Shown here one piece after another: positions 34,861-46,127 of a DNA stretch of 64,000 bases. Location of the stretch: contig NC_045147.1 in NCBI RefSeq assembly GCF_008831285.2, forward strand, positions 10,409,427-10,473,426. The letters are read 5' to 3'. The notes below the pieces were generated by a model that made no database searches, had not been told where the DNA came from, and saw only the letters and a program-made list of their open reading frames with translations. Numbering within the stretch: position 1 is the stretch's first letter; each line of letters opens with the position of its first letter. Position numbers and translations under genes: made by a program. Origin of the DNA: Nymphaea colorata (taxonomy: Eukaryota > Streptophyta > Magnoliopsida > Nymphaeales > Nymphaeaceae).

Positions 34861-35663
34861 AAAAAACAAATTTACAATGCTTTTTTAAAGTCATATCTCT
34901 CTCCTCCTCAATATATATGTAGTTCCTAATACTGTACTTAATTACACAAATGGTTTTGAAAGGTGAAGATAGAGTCCCTTAAAAGTTGTTTGGCAGTATG
35001 AACATTTTATGAGTGAGTGTCCCATAAATCTGTCCTAAAGATTGGACAAATTCAAGGAACACTAATTTTATTGTTTCATGAATCTGCTCAATCTTTACGG
35101 CAAATTTGTGGGACATTCATATAGTGTCTCTCATGTCAAACAACCCATGGGTGTGTTTGATGCATGGATTAGTAGTAAGCTCTCTAAAGATAGTGTCTCT
35201 AAATTAAGAGGTAGAAGTGATGCTGCCATTACAGACATGCTTTAATCTTGTTATATGAACCCAATATATAGGAACCCATCAAAAAGGTCACTGATTATGT
35301 TGCTACACGCACCATGTTCAATATTGAACGCCTCCTTTAGCCGGGTGTATAAGCCTTCGGAGTTCAACTTGATGTTTCTTGGATCACATTGGTTGGAAAT
35401 TAAAGAACTCTCATACAAATGAAACTAATTACTTAAAGCATCATAATTATATATTGTCCTAACTCACTATTCATGATTAGCGCACAAACTTTGGATTATA
35501 GACTGTCAAATGCATCTCATGACACTTGGACGTCTTTATGCAGCAAGCTTGTACATGAAATTATTTAATAACAAAAGGCTAGCTAGTGCACTGGTATTAG
35601 AGAATCCAATAGTCTAACTCCACCCATCACTTTTTACTCATACGACCGATATGCCGATGCAGA
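34861..35663. other. Intergenic DNA left of copia 4
   Basis: No gene, RNA or clear repeat recognised. Confidence 0.4.
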
Positions 35664-35668
35664 CCCAG

Positions 35669-36104
35669 TGTAGGATTTGCTGCAACGGAACGACACCTTT
35701 GATCAGACCTGCGTCTCTCAGCACATTTACGACTGGAACCTCCAATGTGAGTACACGAGGTCCAATAGGTAGAGGCAACAATGACTGTAAAGAAGAAGTA
35801 GAAGAAGAAGAGAGAGAGTTAAGTATTTCCGGGTTTGCTTCTATGATGTACCAACTAGGGTAATCGATCGTTTTTCCAATTCCAGAATGTTGGGCATGTA
35901 AGGCCACCTCATAGGTTTTTTGGAAGCCAGCGGGCGGTTAGGGCATAAGAGATTGGCAGAGAGAAATCAAGTAAATGTTAATCTTTGATTTTATTCAATA
36001 AAATCATTATTTGTAAAACAGTTTGTAAGTTTATCTCGTAATTGCGAGTGGGCTCCTTCGCAGTTATGAGAACCAGAGATAGGGCTCAAGGCCACTATCC
36101 AACA
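35669..36104 (-). repeat. 3' LTR of copia 4 (left copy)
   Basis: On the plus strand it starts TGTAGGATTTGC and ends TATCCAACA. It aligns with 41818-42262 throughout, with moderate divergence and small indels in the GAAGAAGAAG run. Confidence 0.87.
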
Positions 36105-37754
36105 TCTCCCATTTGAACATAAGTATGTCACTTTGCTTCCACTATGTGTGGGTTTCCTCATTGTTTAGTTACGAGGTTTTCCATAATTGGTTTATCATTC
36201 GTAACTTAAATTTCGTTCAAGGTATACAATGAGATTTTCCTTTCAACGGCTTTCCATCGCAACCTTTAAATATATTTTAACCTCATATGAGTTATATGTT
36301 TGGTAAACAAATCTTTAGTTATTCCCTTAGTTAAGGGATCAGCTACCATATCATTGGTCGGTATATAATCAACTGAGATTTCATTTTTCTCAATCATTTC
36401 ATAAACATAATGGTATTTCACCATTATATGTTTACTTTTTGAGCTAACAGCTCTATTTTTCATAAGAAATATCATTGTTTGATTATCACAATATAGTTAA
36501 ACTTATTCTTGTTCAAGATCTACTTTCAAGTCTTTCAAGAACCGATTTATCCAGATAGCAAAGGTAATTGCAACATTATATGTTACATACTATGCTTCTT
36601 GAGCATGCTTAGCAACACATCTCTGTTTCTTATAAGATCAGGCTATCGCTTCACCTCCAAAGAAAAATACGTACCCAAATATGGACTTACTATCGTCTTT
36701 ACAGCCAGCGAAATCTACATCAGAATAGCCAACTAGAGTAAACTCATCAGCTTGGTATAAACAATTTCAGTAATTTTGTTCTTTTAAGACATTGAAAAAT
36801 TCTTTTAACTGCTTGCCAGTGGGGCCAATCAAGAATGGCTCACAAGACTAATAGGAAAACTTATGTTTGGTATTGTGCATAGCATTAGATATATTAAACT
36901 GCTAACAGCCTGTACATATGGAACATTTAATTTATGTTGTCATTCACCAGGACAATCACTTCTACTTATATTTGCTCCTTTAGCTATGAAGTTTCAATAG
37001 CTTTGCAATCTTGCATTAGAACTTTTTTTAAGATATAACCAATATATGGTTTTTTGCTCAGACTTATAATTCTCGAGTCTCTATCTCAAGTGATCTTTAT
37101 TCCTAATATATAGGAAGCTTCACCTATGTCCTTCATTTCGAAGTTCTTGTTCAGCAAAATCTTTGTTTTGAGTATCATATTGTTATCGTTTCCAGTTAAT
37201 AAAATGTCATGAACATATAATGACATGATGCAAAAGAGACTCTCACTTTTCTAGACATATATACTGTGGTCTATGTATCCAAACTTTGTGATTGTCTTAT
37301 AAAAGGCAAAATACTATTGTCTAGGAGGCTACTTCAAACCGTACAATGATTAATTCAACTTCTACATTTTGTCTTCATTTTATTTGATGACACATCCTTA
37401 TGATTGAACCATGTATATGGTTTCCTTTAACTCACCATTCATAAAACTAGTATTCACATCCATCTAACAAATATCCAAGTCATAAAGGGTTGCGATAGAT
37501 AGAATTATTATGATTGATGCAAACTTTGCAACCGGTGAAGAGGTTCTAAGTAATCAATTCCTTTCTTTCGAGAAAAAACTTTTGCCACAATCTTGCTTTA
37601 AATTTTTCGACTGATCTGTTAGTTTTATACTTTTTCTTTAACACTCATTTACTCTCAATGCGTCTTCTATCCTTAGGATGACCTACTAGTTCTCAGACTT
37701 TAGGGTGCATTTGATGCACCGGGTGAAAGGTGAAAATCCAGAAAAATATGTACG

Positions 37755-37779
37755 GGCGGGTGAAATTTCACCCGCCCGC
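37755..37779. repeat. Palindrome near left end of the Pack-type element
   Basis: GGGCGGGTGAAATTTCACCC continues into GCCCG and is self-complementary. Its core recurs in the larger palindrome at 37830-37906. Confidence 0.8.
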
Positions 37780-37829
37780 ACGTGAGACGTATCAAACAGC
37801 TTAAAAATCTTCCCGTTCTTCGTTAAAAC

Positions 37830-37906
37830 GAGCGGGTGGAATTTCACCCGCTCAAAAGTCCGACCTGTGAGGTCGGACTTTTGAGCGGGTGAAATTCCAC
37901 CCGCTC
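37830..37906. repeat. Perfect 37-bp inverted repeat with 3-nt loop
   Basis: Arms 37830-37866 and 37870-37906 are exact reverse complements around GTG (37867-37869). Each arm contains the near-palindromic GAGCGGGTGGAATTTCACCC and AAAAGTCCGACCT. The whole could extrude as a cruciform or fold as an RNA hairpin. Confidence 0.95.
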
Positions 37907-37985
37907 AACCGACCATCTGTCCATCTCCCCTCATCGCGCGAAGCACACCGCCTCCCCGAAATCCGACTCTCGCCAGTCCAGTTCC

Positions 37986-38567
37986 ATTTGCTCTTGCTTC
38001 TTCAGCGATTGCTCCGTCTTCACCGGCAGCGCCAGCGCCATGGCTGCAATCCTCTTTGTCTGGGCTCTCTAGACCGTCTGCAACTCTCTCAACCCCGCCA
38101 TCATAAACCTCTCTTCTTCTTTACGCGCTGACTCTCTCCCCACGCACCAACATATGCCTTCCCCCTTCCCCTCCGACTCTCCCGGCTCCACCTTCTACGA
38201 CGACCCTTCTTTGGACTACACCATCAGCGCCCCAATGAAGGATTGGGACAGAAAGAGGTCAGAATGGATGGCGTCCCACCGGTGGATCACTCCCCGAAAA
38301 ATGATCCTTGTCATAGGATCTCAGCCGACCGCTTGTAAGAACCCCACCGACGACCACCTCATCCTCCGCTTCTTCAAGAACAAGGCCGACTACTGCCGCC
38401 TGCACGGCTACGACATTTTCTACAACAACATTCTGCTTCAACCCAAGATGCACACTTTCTGGGCAAAGCTGTCGGCGGTCAAGTTCGTTATGATCTCGCA
38501 CCCTAAGACGACGATGATGAAGAGGAAGAATCTGTGGCTACAACAACGTTCTTTCCTTTTGTATTAG
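37986..38567 (+). pseudogene. Captured GT34 glycosyltransferase fragment
   Basis: The frame from an ATG at 38040 runs to 38567 with a single internal TAG at 38070-38072, replacing the tryptophan expected in the membrane anchor (ILFVWAL then stop). Downstream it matches plant GT34 enzymes (xyloglucan xylosyltransferase and galactomannan galactosyltransferase family, Golgi): STFYDDPSLDYTI, MILVIGSQPTACKNP, LRFFKNKADYCRLHGYDIFY and PKMHTFWAK. It breaks off just before the segment that would contain the DxD metal site, so no activity is possible. The piece corresponds to the 5' part of the gene: anchor, stem and start of the catalytic domain. Confidence 0.85.
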
Positions 38568-38774
38568 TTGTCATTGATTTTCGATTTAAGTCATGCATAT
38601 GAGAAATTCTTAAGCATCAATAGAAAATGTGATTAGAGCTTCTTGCCTTCATGGTGATTCCTGTTACTGCATTATGAATTGGGAAAAATTGGGTCGCCTT
38701 TGAGGACAAGTGCCCTCATCATCTAGCACCACTGTCTGTAAGAACTCTCTTTCTCTCGTTTTCCCCTTTTAGTG

Positions 38775-39003
38775 GCGACAATTTTGTTGCATCGTGGGTC
38801 AATTCGCTGGATGTAGCACAAGCACAGAAGTTGTTTGATGAAATGCCTGAGAGAAGCGCCGTTACTTGAAGTGCGATGATTGTAGGCTATGTTCACGCCA
38901 ACTGTTACGAGGAGGCAGTGGGTCTGTTTCGAGAGATGCAAGTGAAAGGGATCAAACCAAATGATGCCACTTTTTTTAGTTTGATTTCTACTTGTGCCCA
39001 TCT
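38775..39003 (+). pseudogene. Captured PPR gene fragment
   Basis: Plus-strand translation gives about two pentatricopeptide repeats: AQAQKLFDEMPERSAVT, a TGA in place of tryptophan, SAMIVGYVHANCYEEAVGLF and REMQVKGIKPNDATF. PPR proteins bind organelle RNA. This scrap is too short to act, and it carries a stop. It lies directly downstream of the GT34 fragment in the same orientation. Confidence 0.85.
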
Positions 39004-41803
39004 AAGTTTTAGAACAAGGCAATGACTTCATTTCTGCAAGTTAAATTTTTCCGTGTGCATCAAACAAGGTTAAAATTAACAGGTTAAATTCTTCCAGTGC
39101 ATCAAACATGACCTCAAATTGGAAAATGGTTAAATTTCATCTTGTTTTTTTTTTCTAGAAAAATTTTCCAGAAAAATTTACCACGTTAAATTCTTCCATG
39201 TGCATCAAACGCCCCCTTATTTTTTTCTGTAGATTCTATTTTTTCATCCATAGTATTTACCCAATCGGGTGATTCAAGTAAGTTTATTGCTTCATCATAT
39301 GTCAAATTGTCAGACATTTCGTCAATATATGTTAAATAGCATAGCTCTTCTGCTAGATATATGCAGTAATCATTCAGATATGAAAAAGAAGCTCTAGGTC
39401 TTCTATGACCTGATAAAGTTTAAAAAGATGTGATATTCGGATTAGTTGGTTCATTACCAAATTGTTATCCAGAGGGTTTATTGCTAGACTTCAACCTCTT
39501 TTGATTCATTACCAAACTATTCTCCAGCCGGTTCATTATCAAACTGTTCTTCTAAGTAAATCATATCATCCAGTAGATCAATTTGATCTTTCACTAGATT
39601 ATTGTCTTTATTATTAAATTATTTTAAGAACTATATATCTCTATAAGTAACATAGTCGTGTGATATAATCTGTAGCTTTTGGATCCTTTTAAATATCCAA
39701 TGAACAAACATCTTACTGATTTGCTATCTAGTTTATTCATTTTTGGATCTAGAATTTTTATATGTGCTACGGATTCCCATCTCCTAAGATGTATTAGATT
39801 TAGTTTAACATTTGTTTATCCTTCATAAGGAGTCGTCAGGACTATTTTGAAGATCACTCGATTTATAGTATACATAGTTGTTAACACAGCATCACCCCAA
39901 AATACTTTGGGTAATTATGCACCTGTCAACATGGATATTACTATGTTCAAGAGGGTTCTGTTACACCTCTAAGCAACACCATTTTGTTGTGATATTCTAG
40001 GAATGCTTCTTTGCCTATTAATTTCAAAGATTTTCAATATTCGAGGAAGTCATTTAATATATGTTCAACACCTCAATCAGACCTTACAACCTTGATATAT
40101 TTTTCAAGCTGCCTCTCGACTTCAATTTTATATTCCTTGAATTTTTCAAGTGTTTCATATTTATGTTTGATCAGGTAAAGATAACTAAATTTAAGAAGTC
40201 ATCAATGAATGTTATGAAATATAATGCTTCATTATGTTTTTGAACCTCGAAAGATCCACAAATACTTGTATGGATCATTTCCAATAAATCAGTGACCTGA
40301 ATTACTTGAGACAGAAAATGTTTCCTTGTTATTTTTTCATATAAACAAAACTCATATTTTTGTAGATCATTTATATTTATATCGGGTATTATACCTTGTT
40401 GTGCTAAAATCTTCATTTTATTAATGCTTACATGACTTAATATTTCATATTATAAGTTTGCGCTCACACTCAATGCACAGTCAATATAAGTAGAACCTGA
40501 AGCTTTATTCATTTCATTGAGTTTAAACATATCATGTTCTTTTACATATTTCCCTTCGAACATAGTCATCTCATGTTTTCCCATTGTGCATTTCTCTGGA
40601 ACAAAACGAATTTCAAAACATTTTTCAAACAAAGCAGGGACAGACACAAGGTTCCTCTTTATGAATGAAACATATAAAACTTCATTAAGAATGATACTGG
40701 TGCTCCCAACATTTAGTCAATATAACTCAACTCCTATGACATCACAGTATGAATTATTTCCTATATACACCTTTTGAACTCTTGGACTCAGGTCTTTTAT
40801 ACGAATCACGCCTTTTTTTGTCTTTTCAATGTGATTGGTAGCACCCGAATCGAGTCACCAACCAGTTAGATCTCCATTTACAAGTAAACAATGTGACACA
40901 ACATAAATGGCTTCTTTGTTGGAGTCCCCTTGATTTTTCCTTCTGTTGTTTGTCCTGACCATTGTTGTCTTTCTTGTTTCAGAAATTTTGACCTGCAGTT
41001 CTTTTTTATGTGTCCAGTCTTTTTGCACCTGTAACATTTTACTATAGCTCCTTGAGGTTTTTGAGTACCTGAAAAATTATCCTTAAACTTGTCATTGTTT
41101 CTCTTTAAATTGTTCTTATAGGCACATGACTACTAGCAGGTTTGTCCTAGACTGTCATTAGTTTTATATTGTTTCTCGTGACCAAACGTTCTGTTGAATA
41201 GCTAACTTTAGGGGGAGCTTATCTAAAGTTAGAGTGTCAAATTGGAGACTCAATGAAGTGAATGTCATATCCCAAGAATGTGGTAGGCTATTCAGGATGG
41301 TACAAATCTGTATGTTATCTGATATCACATTCCTTACTATGGCTAAGTATTCAGCCAAGACCAACATCTTGTTTACATGGTCAACCACTCTACCTGACTT
41401 TTTCATTTTATATGAATTGTATTGTTTTAGAGCAATTAAACATGCATCGTAGTAGTGGTGTTATACTTTGAGGAGATAGTATCAAACATCTCAGTGGTTG
41501 TTGAATAGTCTTCAAACACCCTCATGAGATCATCTTCCATGAAAGCTAACATGATGGTTTTATTCATCAAGTCATCAATCTCAATTGCATCAAATGTTCT
41601 CCTTTCCTCTTCTGTGGGCTTGTCTCCTAAGCTGGGAAAAAGGTTTGTTGATTACATAGATTAGCCTGTCAAAGGTCAAGGCCGACATGATCCTACGCTT
41701 CCATGTATGAAACTTGGTTTCATTGAGTTTTTCAGCCTTGGCCAGTTCTGAGGCTCCCACTCTAAAAGTCATTTTTGTTTCAGGCCATATTGATCCCCAA
41801 CCA

Positions 41804-41816
41804 GGATCTGATACCA
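41804..41816 (-). other. Primer-binding site of copia 4
   Basis: On the minus strand TGGTATCAGATCC lies one base after the 5' LTR end at 41818. It is near-canonical for initiator-Met tRNA priming. Confidence 0.85.
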
Positions 41817-41817
41817 A

Positions 41818-42262
41818 TGTAGGATTTGCAGCAGCAAAACGACACCTTTGATCATCAGACATGTGTCTCCTCAGTAGATTTATGATTGGAAGCTCTAGGG
41901 TGAGTACACGAGCTCCAATAGGCAGAGGTAACGACTGTAAAGAAGAAGAAGAACTAGAAGAAGAAAAGCAAATAGTTAAGTATTTTCAAGTTTGTTTCTA
42001 TGAGGCACCAACTAGGGTAATCATCTATTTTCCAATTTCAGAATTGCTGGGCCTATAAGGTTGCCTCATAGGTTTTTCTGAAGCCCAGCGGGCGATTAGG
42101 GCGTGAAAGATTGGTGGAGAGAAATCAGGTAAACGTTAATCTTTGATATTATTCAATAAAATCTTTATTTGTAAAACAGTTTGCAAGTTTATCTCGTAAC
42201 TATGAGTGGGCCCCCTCACAATTACGAGATGCAGAGATAGGGCTCAAGGTCACTCTCCAACA
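41818..42262 (-). repeat. 5' LTR of copia 4 (right copy)
   Basis: On the plus strand it starts TGTAGGATTTGC and ends CTCTCCAACA. It is the partner of 35669-36104. Confidence 0.87.
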
Positions 42263-43207
42263 CCCAATAGAGTGTAGAGGCCCAACATCTTTCTCGCTTT
42301 AATTTATGCTGAGTTTTCTTATGGCCATTTTGCATTTACATTCCCGTAATAAGGAGACTCAGATTGCTTAGGCTTATCCAGGTTGGCTGGGCTCAGTCGG
42401 GTGGAGTTGACATAGTCCCGATGGCCATGAGCTGGTAACCCGGGGATGAGCAATCCCATGCATCGAAATAAGAGTTGGAACCATCCTTCTTCATACGCCT
42501 TCCCCACCACTAGTCTAATGAAGATACCCGTAAGAATCTCCCAAATAGCATTCAAGAGCTTCTGGATTGCAAGTATCAGTGAAAAGTAGTTCTTGTTCGG
42601 CTCTTCATTCACTATCTGCACAAAAAGAAATGCAAAATGTGCTATCCTTAACCGAATCTTCAAACAAATATAATCTCCAACATGAAAAAGCCAGCAGAGA
42701 ATATTGATATGCAATTGAAATCCTTAAAAATATAACAAATGTGAGTAGATGCAAGCCAAAGAAATGGATTATAGAGTTGTTGAACTGATAAAAACTAAAA
42801 AGTCATTGCTAAAATGAAAAGTTGTCGCAAGAGAAGGATTAACAATGATTTGTGGTGCCATGATGGTCCATGGTTCTTTTAGCAATAGCTTATTGTATTT
42901 TCATTGACTGATTTTTAATAAAACAAAACGGTGAGACAACTCCTTGTATTGCAAACTTTCACCACTTCCATTAGATTCACCAAGTCAATTGCAAACCTTC
43001 ACCACTTTCATCTAGATTCACCAAGCCATTTAATTAAAGTCGTTCATCTAATGCATATGAATGATTGAGAGAATAACACAAAGAAAAAGGTTAGAACTAG
43101 TACTAGCCAGATGTAAAAAATGTCCACCACCTTTTTATTTTGGTTTTTTTTTCTTTAACCGACCATCAAGATGGATTGAAGGGATTTGGTCAGATAATTG
43201 GATGATT

Positions 43208-43209
<2 letters not shown>

Positions 43210-43290
<81 letters not shown>
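43210..43290. repeat. (TA)n(GA)n microsatellite in lipase B intron 4
   Basis: A TA run at 43210-43248 is followed by a GA run to 43290, ending exactly at the intron 4 donor (GT at 43291-43290, minus strand). It occupies the same place as the TC plus (AT)n tract of lipase A. Confidence 0.97.
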
Positions 43291-43293
<3 letters not shown>

Positions 43294-44671
43294 TTGGATG
43301 GTAGGTGCTGCTGTAGTAGACGCAAGCCCTGAAATGTTTAAACTGCAAGGTCCTAGAGTCGTAGGGTACCCTGGGGACGATGTCATTGCAGTAAACAAAT
43401 CTATAGTATCGAGGAGGAGCGCCTTGCTTCAGCAGCACTTTCTGCATGTAGTCTCCAAACTCTCCGTCCCCAACCCGGGGCTGCCCGAACGTGTACACTC
43501 CCGCTAGCTTGTCCACCAATTCCTGCTCCTTGAACAACACCAGCACCGCCGGGAAGAGGATGGCTAGCGCCCCACCCAGGCTGTGTCCCGTCACAATGAA
43601 CTTGGCATCGCTATTGTTGCTCAACAATTGCTTCAGCCTGTCCCTGATGGCGTAATAGGCAAGCGGGTAGCCGACCTTTTGGCTGGAAGTTATAGGACGA
43701 AATGAATCGCCGTGTGGTTCCACTCCAAGGGCTGTGAGGAAGCCTTGGTGCACCTTGCCCATCGGAGGTATCTCGTACCAAGAGACGCTCACGTCTGTGC
43801 ACCAGTCGTACGCATTGAAAGGCTCTGCGCCCCTGAATACCACTGATATTAGGTTACGGTCTCCGAAAATGAACGCTTGTGTTGATGCCTGATTCTGGTC
43901 CTCCGAAAGTTAATCCATCATACAATAGGAGTGATTTTTTATGGAATGCAGAGTCTTGGCCCGGACCTAGTTATGTAGGTTAGTTAGTGATGAAAATGGC
44001 CTTGTTTGACAGGAAGCAAGAAATTTTTGTAAAAACAATAAAATAATAAAAAATAAAAAGACTCAAAAGGACAATTCTGTTCAAAAATTTCAACAATATC
44101 TCCTTTTTTTTTTTTGCCTTTTGGCATACTTTTGTTGCATGCACCGAGCGTCGCACGCAACTTAAACTCGTCGTAGCCGTTGTGGTCGAGAAATTGGTGC
44201 TTACTAATACAGTTGAAGAACTCCACGAACTCCATCTGAAAAAGAGAGACCAACAGTTTTCAGTTAATGCTCCCCATTTTATTAGTTATTTAATTTTAAC
44301 CGCTTTTTATTCAAAGGTTTTGGAATTCCTGACACACTATTTTCACGAGTTACAGTCCCTAATAAGGGATTGCTCCTACTGATTAGATGCAATATACCCT
44401 CTCCTGTAAGTAAGAAAGGGAAAGTTTATTTTTGAAACTTATAAAGCGTAAAAGTTGTATATGTTGTAGTTCAAGAAACTAATTGCCCACATGCGCACTC
44501 TTGTTGGATTTCCCATTGCCATTATTTCATTGTCTATCAAACAACAGACATGAATCAACATACACAGCGACCGCGTATATAATCAAATGATTAAAAGAAA
44601 CTGCAAAAAGGCATCATGATTTTCGGGCATGCTTGCTTGCCGAGCCAGAAATTTTTATTTATGAGACATTC

Positions 44672-44895
44672 AGGTCGTGTTTGATAACCTCGAATCTTAG
44701 ATTTCAGATTTGAGGTTGCATTAATGATATGCTTTCAATGATCGGATCTTAATAATGTGGATCTTAACTCCACATTGCATGTAGAGAAAGCCCCATGGAT
44801 TTAAAGTCGCATAGGTGGTCCGGCCTGCAGATCTGAGATCCTAATGATCTGGTATCATCGCTGATCTCAAATCCACATTGACGTAACTTAAACTT
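44672..44895. mobile_element. Possible MITE remnant in lipase B intron 2
   Basis: GGTCGTGTTTGATAACC and interior GGATCTTA and CAGATCTGAGATCC sequences resemble the element at 24683-24867. The ends are too degraded to define. Confidence 0.35.
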
Positions 44896-45084
44896 CAAAG
44901 GACATTTATATATAAATAAATAAATATGAGTAAGATCTTAATGTATGGCCCTTGTTTGCCGGGCCAGCATTGTCTGCCAATAGCAAGGGTCCATGACAGG
45001 TCGATGTCATCTCCACTTGCAAGGGAAAAGGTGATTTTTTTTATTTTTCAGAAAATAATTTGAATCTGTGTCACCTGGGTGCGT

Positions 45085-45800
45085 TTTCATTGAGCTCACA
45101 CCCACACCGGCGCGATGCGGGTGCGGGTTCGGGTGCGGGTGCGCTCCAGGTGCGCACCCAATCAGCACCCGATGAGGAGCCCGCACCCAAACCGCACCTG
45201 GGGGAGAAAGGGACGATTTGGGGGAAAGGGAGAGGGAGAGCAAAGGAGGAAGAGAGGTGAGGACGGGAGGAAAGGGGGAAACGGATGGGAGAGGTGAGGA
45301 CGGGAGGAAGACCTAGCGCCGCCGTGCTGCACCGCCGCCACCGCCACTGCTTCTTCCTCTTCTTCTCTGTGTCGATGCTCACTTGTGGAATGTGAGATTG
45401 AGAGGGCAAGGAAGAGGGAGATAGAGATTAGAGAGGAAGACGAGGAAGAGGAAGACGAGGAAGGGGAACCGGTCGAGCCAGTGATATAGTTCGGGTCTAG
45501 ATTTGGATTTTCATCTAATTTAATTTACCCAAAACCAAAACTGTTATAAGAATAACCCTCCTTACTGAACGCTTCGCCCCCTTCCTCCAACCCGGAACCT
45601 AACCTCGAAAGGAATGGGGAAAATTGTAATTTTGATTTTGATATTTAATAATTTATGGTTTAGAGATAATTTTGTCATATATATTATTATTATATATTAA
45701 TAATTATAATAATAAATAGTCTTCCCGCATCGCCGCACCTAAATTTTTTAAGATGTGCCGCGCCGGCACCCACACCCCGCACTCCGGTGATTTGAATATG
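45085..45800. repeat. GC-rich repeat region in lipase B intron 2
   Basis: GGGTGCGGGTTCGGGTGCGG and GGTGCGCACC stretches near 45115-45185, a purine-rich stretch to 45480, an AT-rich part, then GCCGCGCCGGCACCCACACC near 45770-45790. The two GC-rich ends share CACCCACACC and GGCGCG words and may be the ends of one inserted repeat. Frames in this GC-rich DNA are open only by composition. Confidence 0.45.
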
Positions 45801-46127
45801 TGAAAGGTTAATTCGTAAGTTAACTGCTTATTTTAATTTTTTTTGCTTTTGTAATGTGAGCAGCTGTATTTGAGGCAACAGCGACGGGTCTCTGATAAAG
45901 GAGCAAGATGGCAATGCAGGGCTTACCTTCCATTGGTTGCTGACAACATTACTAATTAAAGCAGCATTCTCACGCTATCTTGGCAGCTATGATGGAAAGA
46001 GATGCCTGAGACATTTTGTCTTCACTCCCCTTGTCGTAGTGACCTCCCAAATCCGTTCGGCTGTCCAAGTACCCAAGCACTGTCTTGAAATTTGGAGACA
46101 CCTTGTCCGGGATGACAACTTCCCCTG

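Larger units (their letters stand above)
37703..39216 (+). mobile_element. Pack-type PIF/Harbinger-like element carrying host gene fragments
   Basis: Termini are GGGTGCATTTGATGCAC (37703-37719) and its inverted partner (39200-39216), which reads GGGGGCGTTTGATGCAC when reverse-complemented: 15 of 17 bases match. TTA flanks both ends (37700-37702 and 39217-39219), the target duplication expected for PIF/Harbinger elements. No transposase is present. The cargo is a GT34 glycosyltransferase fragment and a PPR fragment, both in plus orientation. Three subterminal copies of a TTAAATTCTTCC...GTGCATCAAAC unit lie at the right end (about 39041-39065, 39084-39107, 39185-39210). The element sits inside copia 4, so it arrived later. 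Confidence 0.82.
36266..41802 (-). pseudogene. gag-pol remnant of copia 4
   Basis: On the minus strand the gag begins near 41800 (KLNETKFHTWKRRIMSAL near 41735) and continues through 41406-41164. Its zinc knuckle near 41037-40985 reads CYRCKKTGHIKKNC. A protease and pre-integrase region follows at about 40870-40450, and integrase at about 40416-40170. RT, on the far side of the Pack-type insertion, has YVHD near 37215 where YVDD is expected. RNase H ends at 36266 with KSKHIMVKYHYV and ADPLTKG. Stops and frameshifts are frequent and the RT aspartate is lost. Confidence 0.8.
35669..42262 (-). mobile_element. Copia LTR retrotransposon 4, interrupted by a Pack-type element
   Basis: LTRs at 35669-36104 and 41818-42262 flank a minus-strand copia interior. 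Outer flanks are CCCAG (35664-35668) and CCCAA (42263-42267), a target duplication with one later change. A primer-binding site is at 41816-41804, and a purine tract (AAATGGGAGA) abuts the 3' LTR. Gag, protease, integrase, RT and RNase H remnants are broken by stops. The interior is split by a 1514-bp Harbinger-like insertion at 37703-39216. The element separates the two tandem lipase copies. Confidence 0.87.

Noticed and set aside
45007-45409. Several overlapping open frames on both strands
   Set aside because: GC-rich low-complexity DNA leaves all frames open by composition; no domain or conserved pattern was found.
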